A stretch of DNA of 41,368 bases from Nocardia sp. (GTDB taxonomy: Bacteria; Actinomycetota; Actinomycetes; Mycobacteriales; Mycobacteriaceae). Both the position numbers and the translations under genes were made by a program. Positions within the stretch are counted from its first letter, which is position 1. Each line of letters opens with the position of its first letter. The stretch covers positions 1-41,368 of the forward strand of contig NZ_JAODNK010000190.1 of NCBI RefSeq assembly GCF_025465275.1, written 5' to 3'. Below the pieces are notes generated by a model. It did not search any database. It saw nothing but the letters and a program-made list of their open reading frames with translations, and was not told the DNA's origin. Shown in pieces: positions 16,793 to 24,592 of this stretch.

Positions 16793-17248
16793 ATGTCGTT
16801 GCTGCGCAAGGCTGGAATGGGCCTCGCCATCACCTCGATGGCCGCGATGGGCGCCATCGCTGCCGGTCCCGCCAACGCGGCGGGAATCGATGGTGGATTC
16901 AAGGCCGCCTCCGGTGATCTGTACGGTGCCCTGGCACTGTCGCGGAGCACCGGAAATGTCGCTTATGCGGTGAACTATGGCAACTGGGACGGCGCCGACG
17001 GCGCCGCCGTCAACAAATGTGGTGGTGGCGACTGCCAGGTCGTGGTCCACTTCGCCAATGCGTGCGGCTCTGTCGCGCAGGGCGCCGACTCCCGCTTCGG
17101 CTGGGCGTGGGCTGCCACCAAGGGGGACGCCGAGACCGCTGCGGTGAACGCACTGGGTACCAGCGCCCCCGCGTTCCCGGACACGGGTTCGGGTTCGCCG
17201 CGTGCGGCGAAGGTGGTCCTGTCGGCGTGCACCGACAACGCACACTGA
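16793..17248 (+). CDS. Secreted DUF4189 domain protein
   Basis: This is a 151-aa exported protein. The start at ATG 16793 is fixed by GGGGAG (16781-16786) and by the Sec signal peptide MSLLRKAGMGLAITSMAAMGAIAAGPANAA, probably cleaved after ANA. The mature part contains ALALSRSTGNVAYAVNYGNWDGADGAA and paired cysteines (KCGGGDCQVV, ANACGSV, LSACTDN), the pattern of DUF4189, in which disulfides stabilise a small periplasmic or extracellular domain. Such proteins are common as multiple copies in Nocardia; the role is unknown. A strong terminator follows. Confidence 0.85.
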   Translation: MSLLRKAGMGLAITSMAAMGAIAAGPANAAGIDGGFKAASGDLYGALALSRSTGNVAYAVNYGNWDGADGAAVNKCGGGDCQVVVHFANACGSVAQGADSRFGWAWAATKGDAETAAVNALGTSAPAFPDTGSGSPRAAKVVLSACTDNAH

Positions 17249-17276
17249 GCACGCTCGGCGACTAGTGAACGCAGCA

Positions 17277-17317
17277 GTGCGCCGTGCCGGATTCGTCCGG
17301 TACGGCGCACTTTTGTT
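17277..17317 (+). terminator. Terminator after the DUF4189 gene
   Basis: A 15-bp stem, nearly perfect with one G-T pair (GTGCGCCGTGCCGGA / TCCGGTACGGCGCAC), has a TTCG tetraloop and is followed by TTTTGTTT. It rules out starting the next gene at the GTG inside this hairpin. Confidence 0.9.
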
Positions 17318-17370
17318 TGCTCGGCCCCATTCTCCAGCAAACCACCCATCGCGCCGGAGATGATTTCGAG

Positions 17371-17994
17371 GTGGACGACATCACCTACGAGGACACCCGG
17401 TTCGCACTGCACGCGGCGGCGGAACTGCTCATCGCGGGTCCGCAGTACCGGCGGTTCGGCAGCATCAGAATGCGAATCGTGTTGGGTGGCTTCACCGGCA
17501 TGAAATGGCCGGTCTCGGTGACCGGCGCTGATCTGGTGTGGCCGCAGGGCCGTATCCGGTTGCACGGCACCTACAGCGACCTCGCGCTCGCCGCCGGTTT
17601 CGAGGCCGCCGGGCCGCCCGAGGGCCTCTACAGCGAAGGTACCGGCATGGATCCGGAAGAACCCTTCACCGTCGATACCGCGGCCGCGGTCTCCGTACAC
17701 GATTGGTTCGCGCTGGGGGACACCGCATTACGGCGATTCGCCACCGAGCAGCCGATTCTCTGGCCGGAGCACTTCGACCTGTCGGTGGCGATCGACGAGG
17801 TGAATTACGGTGTCTCGCCGGGGGATTGGCAGAATCCGCAGCCGTACGCCTACGTGGGGCCGTGGACTCGCCGTCGCGGCGATTTCTGGAATGCCCCGTT
17901 CGGCGCCAAGCGATCCCGCTCCGAAGTCTCCACTGTCGAAAGCCTGCTGGAGTTTTTCCGGGAGGGCAGGGTGCGAGCGGCTGCGGACGCCTAG
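17371..17994 (+). CDS. Hypothetical protein
   Basis: This is a protein of about 207 aa starting at GTG 17371 (VDDITYEDTRFALHAAAELLIAGPQYRRFGSIRMRI), with GGAG about 12 bases upstream. An in-frame GTG at 17284 lies within the terminator hairpin and gives an implausible N-terminus. The protein is soluble and beta-rich, with VSVTGADLVWPQGRIRLHGTYSDLALAAGFEA, ILWPEHFDLSVAIDEVNYGVSPGD and a Trp-rich end (YVGPWTRRRGDFWNAPFGA). I recognise actinobacterial proteins of this appearance but no assigned function. Confidence 0.7.
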   Translation: MDDITYEDTRFALHAAAELLIAGPQYRRFGSIRMRIVLGGFTGMKWPVSVTGADLVWPQGRIRLHGTYSDLALAAGFEAAGPPEGLYSEGTGMDPEEPFTVDTAAAVSVHDWFALGDTALRRFATEQPILWPEHFDLSVAIDEVNYGVSPGDWQNPQPYAYVGPWTRRRGDFWNAPFGAKRSRSEVSTVESLLEFFREGRVRAAADA

Positions 17995-18001
17995 TGGTTG
18001 T

Positions 18002-18505
18002 TCAGTAGTCGATGCGGTCAGACTTGGCCAGCCACGCGTCGAACGGCGCCGTACGGTTCGGCAGGTCCAGCTGCTCGACCCGCGTCGGCCACATCGACTT
18101 CGGCTTCGTTTCGAACAGGTCGTAGAACACGCGGTCGTCGAAACCGGCGACCGCGGCATCATGCCGATCGGCGGCGTAGACGATGCGGTCGATGCGCGCC
18201 CACAGCGCGGAGGACAGGCACATCGGGCAGGGCTCGCACGAGGTGATCAGAACACAGCCCTTGAGCGTGAAGGTGTCCAGCTGTTTGCAGGCGGCCCGCA
18301 TGGCGCTCACCTCGGCGTGCGCCATGGGGTCCAGGGTCGCGGTGACCTGGTTGTGCCCGATCGCGACGACCTCGCCATCCTTGGCGACCAGTGCGCCGAA
18401 CGGACCGCCGCCCTCCGTCACGCTGGTCGTGGCCAACCTGATCGCCTCGTTCATCCAGGCGCGCTCGAGTTCCTGAATGTTCGTTTCTTGGATGTGCGCG
18501 GTCAC
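18002..18505 (-). CDS. guaD: Guanine deaminase (cytidine-deaminase fold)
   Basis: This is a 167-aa zinc deaminase. The catalytic HAE (residues 63-65 in DPMAHAEVSAMRAAC) and TSCEPCPMC (zinc ligands C90 and C93) define the family. The segments GGGPFGALVAKDG, ADRHDAAVAGFDD and the end FDAWLAKSDRIDY closely follow Bacillus-type GuaD, which deaminates guanine to xanthine. The start is GTG 18505, five bases after AAAGGAG; the in-frame GTG at 18511 overlaps that RBS. It is last in the xdhA-xdhB-xdhC-guaD order and feeds xanthine to the dehydrogenase. It has its own structured leader containing the conserved 70-nt element. Confidence 0.88.
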   Translation of the reverse strand: MTAHIQETNIQELERAWMNEAIRLATTSVTEGGGPFGALVAKDGEVVAIGHNQVTATLDPMAHAEVSAMRAACKQLDTFTLKGCVLITSCEPCPMCLSSALWARIDRIVYAADRHDAAVAGFDDRVFYDLFETKPKSMWPTRVEQLDLPNRTAPFDAWLAKSDRIDY

Positions 18506-18538
18506 GGTCACTCCTTTTTCGAAATACGGTGGGGATTA

Positions 18539-18564
18539 CCCGGATGAAGTACATCGCACCCGGG
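18539..18564 (-). promoter_or_regulatory. Hairpin in the guaD leader
   Basis: CCCGG (18539-18543) pairs with CCGGG (18560-18564) across 16 bases, between the conserved leader element and the guaD RBS. It could link element folding to ribosome access. Confidence 0.4.
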
Positions 18565-18630
18565 CGGAGTCAGCTAGGGGTGGAAGACATGAAGACCTCC
18601 GCAGGCTGAGACCGGCTTTTCGTAGACTTT
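18561..18630 (-). ncRNA. Conserved 70-nt leader element, copy A (upstream of guaD)
   Basis: This block matches 29041-29110 at 55 of 70 positions without gaps (10 of 10 in GCAGGCTGAG on the plus strand). Read towards guaD it begins AGTCTACG and ends GACTCC. The outer AGTC (18628-18625) and GACT (18571-18568) can pair, and CCG (18599-18601) can pair with CGG (18613-18615). GACTCC is also complementary to the GGAGT of the guaD RBS, so closed and open forms could exclude each other. It overlaps the last codons of xdhC. It does not match any riboswitch consensus I know. Confidence 0.55.
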
Positions 18631-19475
18631 GCCAAGCGGCCGGCAGGCGCGCTGTCGGCCGTCCGGTCCTGTTCGAACGCCCGGAGCAGGTCTGCCGCAA
18701 CGCTTACCGCGATCGTGGCAGGTTCCTTTCCGGTGATTCCGGTGATGCCGATCGGGGTCTTGATCCGGTCGATGGCGGCCGTGCCGAGGCCGCCCTCGGT
18801 GGCCAGGCGCTGCCGGAACCGCGCCCATTTGGCGGACGAGCCGATCAATCCGATCGAACCGAGATCGGTATTGCGCACGGCCGCGTCGCACAGCGCGGCG
18901 TCCTCGGCGTGATCGTGCGTCATGATCAGGACGTGGGTGCCGGGCGGTAGCTCCGCGAGCACCTCCTCCGGAAGCAGCGGGGTGTGGTGCACGTGGATCT
19001 GTGCCATCGCATCCGAGAGCACGCTGAGGCGTTCGTCGGTGAGTACGTCCGGGCGGGTATCGATCAGGTGCAGATCGAGGTTGTGCCGGGCCAGGATTCG
19101 GGCCAGCTCCAGCCCCACGTGCCCGACGCCGAAGATCGCCACCGCGGGGCCCACCGGCAGTGGTTCGAGCAGTACGGTGACCGCTCCGCCGCAGCACTGC
19201 ACGCCGTGCCGGTTGGTGACCTTGTCGTTGAGTGCGAATTCCATCAGTTCCGGCTCCGGATCTCGCGTGCCCATCAGCTCGCGGGCCCGATCGATCGCGA
19301 CGGCCTCGATATTGCCGCCCCCGATCGAACCCCACGTCTGCGTCTGTCCCACCACGAGTTTGGCGCCGGCCCGGCGTGGCGCGTGGCCGCGCACGGTCGC
19401 GACGGTCACCAGCGCGCCGGGCTCCCGGCGAGCTCGTAACTCCGCGACCGCGGCCACCCAGCCCATGTCAGACAC
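18570..19475 (-). CDS. xdhC: XdhC family molybdenum-cofactor maturation protein
   Basis: This is a 301-aa protein. The N-terminal XdhC/CoxI domain has GALVTVATVRGHAPRRAGAKLVVG, WGSIGGGNIE and GVQCCGGAVTVLLEPL. A C-terminal Rossmann domain (VAIFGVGHVGLELARILA, LIDTRPDVLTDE) follows, with TPIGITGITGKEPATIAVSVAADLL at the end. XdhC proteins bind molybdenum cofactor, help sulfurate it and insert it into xanthine dehydrogenase. The GTG start overlaps the xdhB stop by eight bases. The last 20 or so residues (RSQPAEVFMSSTPS) are encoded by the conserved leader element of guaD, so this tail may be incidental rather than functional. Confidence 0.88.
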   Translation of the reverse strand: MSDMGWVAAVAELRARREPGALVTVATVRGHAPRRAGAKLVVGQTQTWGSIGGGNIEAVAIDRARELMGTRDPEPELMEFALNDKVTNRHGVQCCGGAVTVLLEPLPVGPAVAIFGVGHVGLELARILARHNLDLHLIDTRPDVLTDERLSVLSDAMAQIHVHHTPLLPEEVLAELPPGTHVLIMTHDHAEDAALCDAAVRNTDLGSIGLIGSSAKWARFRQRLATEGGLGTAAIDRIKTPIGITGITGKEPATIAVSVAADLLRAFEQDRTADSAPAGRLAKSTKSRSQPAEVFMSSTPS

Positions 19476-21891
19476 GGCTCAAAACACTTGCATCGGTGGA
19501 GATCTCGTTGCCGGCGTGGCCGTTGCTATAGCCATTGCCGTTGGCGTGGCCATTGTGCTGCGCGTCGGTGCTGCGGGCTGTTTCGATCGCCCAGTAGACC
19601 GCTTCCGGAGTAGCGGGGCACCCGAGATCCACACTGGTTCCGGCGGGCCCGAACGCCGCGGCGGCCTGCCGCAATGCCTCGCGCACGGAGAAGGCCAGCA
19701 TCAGCGGCGGTTCACCGACCGCCTTGGATCCGTACACCGCGCCTTCCTCGGTCGCGTTCTCCATCAGCGTGACATTGAATTCCTCGGGCATCTCCGAGAA
19801 GCTCGGCAGCTTGTAGGTGCTGGCCGCCTGCGTCAGGAACCGCCCGCGGTTGGGTCCGTCGCTGGTATCCCAGCGCAGGTCTTCCAGCGTCAGCCAGCCC
19901 GCGCCCTGTACGAATCCGCCCTCGACCTGACCGATGTCGATCAGCGGCGAGAGGCTGTCACCGACGTCGTGCACGATATCGACACGGCGGATGCGGTAGC
20001 CGCCGGTGAAGCCGTCCACCTCGACCTCGGTGGCGGCGGCGCCGTAGGAGAAGTACTTGAACGGCGAGCCCTGGAAGATCTTCGCATCCCAGTGCAGGCC
20101 CTCGGTGCGGTAGTAACCGGAGGCCGACAGCTGAACTCGCTGCATATAGGCGGTGCGGACCAGGGTGTCCCAGTCCAGCTCCTTATCGCTACCGAGGACC
20201 CGGGCGACACCCTCGACGATGCGGACATCCGCGGCGTTCGTGCCCAGCTGAGTTGCGGCGACCTCGACAAGCCGGGCGCGCAACTGCTCACAGGCATTCT
20301 TGATCGCGCCGCCGTTGAGGTCCGCTCCGGAGCTGGCCGCGGTGGCAGAGGTGTTGGGCACCTTGTCCGTTCGCGTCGGAGCCAAGCGCACCTTGTGCAG
20401 CGGAATGCCGAGCGTGGTCGCGGCGACCTGCATCATCTTGGTGTGCAGGCCCTGGCCCATTTCGGTGCCGCCGTGGTTGATCAGGACGGAGCCGTCCTTG
20501 TAGATCAGCACCAGCGAGCCGCCCTGGTTGAAGGCGGTGAGGTTGAACGAGATGCCGAACTTGATATTGGTGATCGCCAAGGCGCGCTTGGTATTCGGAT
20601 GTGCGGCATTGAAGGCCGCGATCTCGCGCTGCCGCCCGGCCCAGTCGGCGCTGTCCTGCACCTCGTGCCAGATCTTGCCGATCCGGTCGGTCTGGCCGAC
20701 CGGCTGCCCGTACGGCGTGGACTGACCCGGCTGGTAGAAGTTCCGCTCCCGCAATTCGGCCGGATCCAGACCCAGCAGCGGCGCGCACCTGCCCAGGATG
20801 TCCTCCATGACCAGCATGCCCTGCGGACCGCCGAAGCCCCGGAAAGCGGTGTTGGACACCGTGTTCGACTGGGCGATGCGACCGGCGACCTGCGCATTGG
20901 GAATCCAGTACGTGTTGTCGATATGGCACAGCGCGCGGGCCAGCACCGGTTCCGACAGATCCAGGCTCCAGCCGCCGTCCGCCGTCAGGGTCGCGTCCAG
21001 GGCCTGGATACGGCCGTCGGCGTCGAAGCCGATCTTCCAGGTGGAGTGGAAGCCGTGCCGCTTACCGGACATGGTCAGATCCTGAGTCCGGTTGAGCCGC
21101 AGCCGAACCGGCCGGCCGGTCAGCTTGGCGCCGAGTGCGGCGATGGCGGCGAACCCGTGCGGCTGCATCTCCTTACCGCCGAAACCGCCACCCATGCGCA
21201 GACACTGCACGGTCACCTCGTGGCTGTGCAGACCGAGTACGTGCGCGACGATTTCCTGGGTCTCGGAAGGATGCTGGGTGCTGCTCTGGATGAACATCTG
21301 ACCGGACTCGTCGACCTGGGCCAGCGCGCAGTGCGTCTCCAGATAGAAGTGCTCCTGGCCCTTGAACTCGAACTCGCCGCTGAAGACATGCGCCGAATTG
21401 GCGAAGCCGTCCTCGATATCACCGCGAATCATCATGGGCCGGGCGCCATGGAAACTGTCGGCCTCGATCGCTTCCCGGACCGAGACGATCGCTGGCAGTT
21501 CCTCGAGTTCGACCTCGACGGCCGCCGCGCCCAGCCGGGCCGCTTCCAGCGTGTCGCCCAGCACCCAGGCCACCGCGTGGCCGTGGAACATGACCTCTGT
21601 CGGGAACAGCGGCTCGTCGTGCTTCATACCGGCATCGTTGACGCCGGGCACATCGTCGATGGTGAGTACGCGCACCACGCCGGGCACCGCGAGCGCGGCC
21701 TCGGTGCGCAGGGCGGTGATCCGGCCGTGGGCCTTCATGACCTGAACCGGGAAGGCGTGCAGCACGTCCTTGGTGCGGTACACCAGGTCGTCGGTGTAGA
21801 GCGCGGTACCCGTGACGTGCAGCGACGCGCTCTCATGCGGCATAGGAACGCCGACTACAGGCTTCTCGGGGCGTTCGGAAAGATGACTCAT
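19468..21891 (-). CDS. xdhB: Xanthine dehydrogenase, molybdopterin-binding subunit XdhB
   Basis: This is an 807-aa large subunit that oxidises hypoxanthine/xanthine to urate at a molybdenum centre. Start ATG 21891 gives MSHLSERPEKPVVGVPMPHESASLHVTGTALYTDDL, the conserved beginning. Cofactor-binding motifs are MGGGFGGKEMQ and NTAFRGFGGPQGMLVMEDIL. The catalytic Glu lies in VYGSKAVGEPPLMLAFSVREAL, and GGTEMGQGLHTKMMQVAA is typical of bacterial XdhB. The C-terminus has a Gly/Asn/His-rich tail (AQHNGHANGNGYSNGHAGN), probably disordered. It sits between xdhA (73 bases upstream) and xdhC (8-base overlap). Confidence 0.95.
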   Translation of the reverse strand: MSHLSERPEKPVVGVPMPHESASLHVTGTALYTDDLVYRTKDVLHAFPVQVMKAHGRITALRTEAALAVPGVVRVLTIDDVPGVNDAGMKHDEPLFPTEVMFHGHAVAWVLGDTLEAARLGAAAVEVELEELPAIVSVREAIEADSFHGARPMMIRGDIEDGFANSAHVFSGEFEFKGQEHFYLETHCALAQVDESGQMFIQSSTQHPSETQEIVAHVLGLHSHEVTVQCLRMGGGFGGKEMQPHGFAAIAALGAKLTGRPVRLRLNRTQDLTMSGKRHGFHSTWKIGFDADGRIQALDATLTADGGWSLDLSEPVLARALCHIDNTYWIPNAQVAGRIAQSNTVSNTAFRGFGGPQGMLVMEDILGRCAPLLGLDPAELRERNFYQPGQSTPYGQPVGQTDRIGKIWHEVQDSADWAGRQREIAAFNAAHPNTKRALAITNIKFGISFNLTAFNQGGSLVLIYKDGSVLINHGGTEMGQGLHTKMMQVAATTLGIPLHKVRLAPTRTDKVPNTSATAASSGADLNGGAIKNACEQLRARLVEVAATQLGTNAADVRIVEGVARVLGSDKELDWDTLVRTAYMQRVQLSASGYYRTEGLHWDAKIFQGSPFKYFSYGAAATEVEVDGFTGGYRIRRVDIVHDVGDSLSPLIDIGQVEGGFVQGAGWLTLEDLRWDTSDGPNRGRFLTQAASTYKLPSFSEMPEEFNVTLMENATEEGAVYGSKAVGEPPLMLAFSVREALRQAAAAFGPAGTSVDLGCPATPEAVYWAIETARSTDAQHNGHANGNGYSNGHAGNEISTDASVLSRV

Positions 21892-21964
21892 GACTCCGCC
21901 TCGCTGGCGCTCGGCTCCGTCAAGAGCCATGGACGCTGTGTTATCGATTCGCTCGCAAGCTCGC
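21892..21964 (-). repeat. Intergenic repeat-like spacer between xdhA and xdhB
   Basis: Read on the minus strand this spacer has two GAGC-rich halves (GAGCGAGCTTGCGAGCGAATC at one end, GAGCGCCAGCGAGGCGGAGTC at the other) around a middle containing an NcoI-like CCATGG. It encodes the phrase MSELASESITQRPW, then a Ser/Ala/Glu stretch. From memory, near-identical spacers recur between genes in Rhodococcus and Nocardia genomes, so this is probably a dispersed intergenic element rather than a gene. Confidence 0.4.
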
Positions 21965-23458
21965 TCATGACAGCACCGCCTCGGTGGTTTGCGCGTACAG
22001 CTTTTCGAGACTCCGGCCCAGCATCGCGGACCGGTATTCGGCACTGGCGCGGTGATCGCTCATCGGTGTGCCCTCGGACTTCAAGATCGCGGCGGCCTCC
22101 GCAACGGTCTCCGCCGACCACGGTCGGCCTATGAGCGCGGCCTCGGTATCGCGGGCGCGGATCGGGGTGGCGGCGACGCCACCCAGGCCGATGCGCACCG
22201 AGCGAACAAGTCCGTCCTCGATATCCAGTGCGAAAGCGACTGCCACGCTGGAGATATCGTCGAAGCGGCGCTTGGCGATCTTGTGGAACACCGTCACCTG
22301 CGCCAGCGGCAGCGGGATGCGCACCGCACGGATCAGTTCGTCCGGCCGTCGCACGCTCTGTCGGTAGCCGGTGAAGTAGTCGGCCAACTCGATGACCCGC
22401 TCCCCGTCGGCGGAGGCGAGCACCACGGACGCACCGAGGGCGAGCAGTGCGGGCGGGCTGTCACCGATGGGCGAACCGGTACCCAGGTTGCCGCCGAAGG
22501 TGGCGTTATTGCGGATGAGCCGGGAGGCGAACTGCGGGAACAACTGTGCGAGCAAAGGCACGCTGCCGTCGAGGCGTCGTTCGATTTCGGTGAGCGGAAC
22601 CGCGGCGCCGATTTCGATGTGATCCGATTCCACGCGCAGCTCCCGCAATTCCGGGAGACGATCGATCGCGATCACGTAATTCGCGCGCCGGGCACGGATA
22701 TTCACCTCCACGCCCCAGTCGGTGGAGCCGGCGACGAGCACCGCATCGGGGCGCTCACGCAAGAGCTGTACCGCTTCGGCCAGGGTTTCCGGGCGCCGGA
22801 AGGTGCGATCGTCCACGGTGTACTCGGTGGCAACCGGTGCGGGCGCGGGCTGCTCACGGCGCTGCGCGAGCGGATCCTCGGGGCTCGGATCGGCGAGGGC
22901 GAATGCCGCATCGCGGATCGGGCGGTAGCCGGTGCAACGGCAGAGGTTTCCGCTCAGCGAGTGCAGGTCGAAGCCGTTGGGGCCGTGCTCGTGGTCGGAC
23001 GCATCCTCGTGGCCGTGTGCATCAGCCTCGGTGCTGGTCGCAGCCGCGGAAGCGCAGCGGCCGGGGCGATAGTATTCGGAGGCCATACTGCAGACGAATC
23101 CCGGTGTGCAGTAACCGCATTGCGAGCCACCGCGGACGGCCATCTCCCGCTGCACCGGGTGCAGCTCGGTGGGTACGCCCGCGGCGTCGACCGTTCCGAG
23201 TCCTTCGGCGGTGACGATCTCCTGGCCGTCGAGGGAGGCGACGGGGACCAAACAGGCGTTGACCGCGACCCAGTCGGTGGGCTGGTTCACGCCCGGGCGG
23301 GCCACCATGATCGAACATGCACCGCATTCCCCCTCGGCGCAGCCTTCCTTGCTCCCGGTGAAACCACGGTCACGAAGGAAATCCAGGACCGTTGTGTGGG
23401 GTGCCGCCGGGGAAATCGGGGTGACCTCCCCATTGACCGTGATTCGCGCCGCTACCAT
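21965..23458 (-). CDS. xdhA: Xanthine dehydrogenase, Fe-S and FAD subunit XdhA
   Basis: This is a 497-aa small subunit that passes electrons from molybdenum through two 2Fe-2S clusters to FAD and NAD. The first cluster is in GCAEGECGACSIMV with NACL; the second uses CGYCTPG and NLCRCTGYRPI. The FAD domain follows (AVLVAGSTDWGVE, NNATFGGNLGTGSPIGDSPPALLALGA). Between the two cysteine pairs of the second cluster there is an unusual acidic, His-rich insert (EADAHGHEDASDHEHGPNG). ATG 23458 has AGGA six bases upstream. It is first gene of the xdh operon, with a roughly 490-base regulatory gap before it. Confidence 0.94.
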   Translation of the reverse strand: MVAARITVNGEVTPISPAAPHTTVLDFLRDRGFTGSKEGCAEGECGACSIMVARPGVNQPTDWVAVNACLVPVASLDGQEIVTAEGLGTVDAAGVPTELHPVQREMAVRGGSQCGYCTPGFVCSMASEYYRPGRCASAAATSTEADAHGHEDASDHEHGPNGFDLHSLSGNLCRCTGYRPIRDAAFALADPSPEDPLAQRREQPAPAPVATEYTVDDRTFRRPETLAEAVQLLRERPDAVLVAGSTDWGVEVNIRARRANYVIAIDRLPELRELRVESDHIEIGAAVPLTEIERRLDGSVPLLAQLFPQFASRLIRNNATFGGNLGTGSPIGDSPPALLALGASVVLASADGERVIELADYFTGYRQSVRRPDELIRAVRIPLPLAQVTVFHKIAKRRFDDISSVAVAFALDIEDGLVRSVRIGLGGVAATPIRARDTEAALIGRPWSAETVAEAAAILKSEGTPMSDHRASAEYRSAMLGRSLEKLYAQTTEAVLS

Positions 23459-23642
23459 GGCACATCCTCATTTCGGTGCGCGGTCGATCTGATAATCCTA
23501 GTCGCCATTTCAGTAGCTTTCTATTTTGTCGGCGCCGTCCGGAGAACCCGGAGCGCAAATCAGCACGCACAGAGGTGCCGCAGGCGGTGACAGAGATCGG
23601 AATGTGCCGGTGCCGTATTCGGGTACACCGGGAAGGGGCTGC

Positions 23643-23720
23643 TCAGCAGCCGTGCGCTACCCGACCCGGAACCCACACGGTGCGGTGAGCGAGGCGACGC
23701 AGGTCGGAGATGGTGAACAT
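23643..23720 (-). CDS. Possible 25-aa leader peptide upstream of xdhA
   Basis: An ATG at 23720 is preceded by GAAGGAG at a 10-base spacing, one of the better ribosome sites in the area. It encodes MFTISDLRRLAHRTVWVPGR ending AHGC. The stop lies inside a 15-base GC-rich hairpin. It could be a translated leader of the xdh transcript, a small protein, or the remnant of a longer gene. No homologue is recognised. Confidence 0.35.
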   Translation of the reverse strand: MFTISDLRRLAHRTVWVPGRVAHGC

Positions 23721-23816
23721 ACGACTTCGTCTCCTTCCAGCAGCTCATGAGTCTGTTCAATCGAAACTACGTCGCTGTAGGACCATCGGTCAAGCTGACG
23801 TGCGGGGACCGGCGAC

Positions 23817-23841
23817 GGTTTGTAAGAAGCTATGACAAACC
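23817..23841. promoter_or_regulatory. Inverted repeat GGTTTGT-N11-ACAAACC
   Basis: Perfect 7-bp arms with an 11-base spacer lie in an AT-rich pocket between xdhA and the end of the phosphatase gene. Related ACAAATG half-sites follow within 40 bases. It is a plausible binding site for the unidentified xdh regulator. Confidence 0.35.
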
Positions 23842-23947
23842 GGCCGCTGACCTACAAATGTGTCGGCTTTTCACACAAATGAATATGGCGGCAGTGTTTC
23901 TCGCGGTAAACGCATCATTGCAATACAACCCGGCGGTGTCGAGGAGC

Positions 23948-24592
23948 TCAGCGCAGATGTGATGTGTCGTTCAGCAATCGCACGGACGCGTTCCCGTCCC
24001 CGTAATAAGCCACTTCCGACACCGAGGCCGCCGCCAGCTCCATCCGGAACAGCGACTCGTGCGGCGCGCCGAGTGCCAGCCGGACCAGCGTCCGCAGCGG
24101 GGCAACGTGCGAGACGACCAGCACCGTCCGCCCCGCGTACCTGGCCAGTAGCTTGTCCCGCGACAGGGTGACCCGGCGCGTCACTACCTCGAACGATTCA
24201 CCTGTTCCGCCCGGAACCGCAGTCGGGGACTTCCGCCACGCGGCCAGCTCGTCCGGGTGGCGTTCGCGCGCTTCGGCGAAGGTAAGGCCTTCCCAGACGC
24301 CGAAATCCGCCTCGCGCAGCCCCTCGTCGATTTGGACCTCCAGGCCTAGTTGCCGCGCTGCGACTTCGGCAGTCTGGCGGCACCGGCGCAGCGGCGAGGA
24401 CACCACCGCCCGCACTGTGCCGCGCGCCGCGAGCAGACCCGCGGCGGCTGCGGCCTGCCGTCGCCCGGCCTCGGACAACGCAGGGTCGGAGCCGCCGCTG
24501 CCGGAGAGCCGCTTTTCGGGCGTCAGTGGCGTCTCGCCGTGCCGCAGCAGCACAAGCGTCGTCGGCGACTCGAGGTCGAGTCCGAGTGTCAT
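23948..24592 (-). CDS. Histidine phosphatase family protein
   Basis: This is a 214-aa phosphoglycerate-mutase-like phosphatase. The phosphohistidine motif is LVLLRHGETPLTPEKRLSG. Further catalytic residues are Arg in SSPLRRCRQTAE, Glu in READFGVWEGLTFAEA and the second His in LVVSHVAPLRTLVRLALG. It is a broad family, so the substrate is open: CobC-like, sugar phosphate or a pathway-specific phosphate ester. The ATG overlaps the carbamoyltransferase stop as ATGA, so it is the last gene of the five-gene operon and probably removes a phosphate from a pathway intermediate or product. Confidence 0.85.
   Translation of the reverse strand: MTLGLDLESPTTLVLLRHGETPLTPEKRLSGSGGSDPALSEAGRRQAAAAAGLLAARGTVRAVVSSPLRRCRQTAEVAARQLGLEVQIDEGLREADFGVWEGLTFAEARERHPDELAAWRKSPTAVPGGTGESFEVVTRRVTLSRDKLLARYAGRTVLVVSHVAPLRTLVRLALGAPHESLFRMELAAASVSEVAYYGDGNASVRLLNDTSHLR

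Larger units (their letters stand above)
23459..23947. other. 489-base regulatory gap upstream of xdhA
   Basis: There is no long gene here. It contains a 25-codon minus-strand ORF with a good RBS (23643-23720), a compact hairpin GGCTGCT-C-AGCAGCC (23637-23651), an inverted repeat GGTTTGT-N11-ACAAACC (23817-23841), and two ACAAATG boxes around TGTGT/ACACA (about 23853-23881). The right half is markedly AT-rich for this genome, which suits promoters and regulator sites for xdhA. Confidence 0.5.

Noticed and set aside
17284..17370. Starting the 17371-17994 gene at the GTG 17284
   Set aside because: That codon is inside a strong terminator hairpin and the added residues look non-coding.
18601..18620. 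GGCTGAGA in the conserved element as part of a TPP (THI-box) riboswitch
   Set aside because: The other invariant TPP blocks (the CTGATC/GATAAT region and the GCGNAGGGA end) are missing, and the GGCTGAGA strand faces away from both downstream genes.
18922..22134. A very long open frame (over 1000 codons) on the plus strand
   Set aside because: It is antisense to xdhC, xdhB and xdhA, whose protein motifs are unmistakable. Its composition (Arg/Gly/His/Gln-rich) is that of a high-GC shadow frame.
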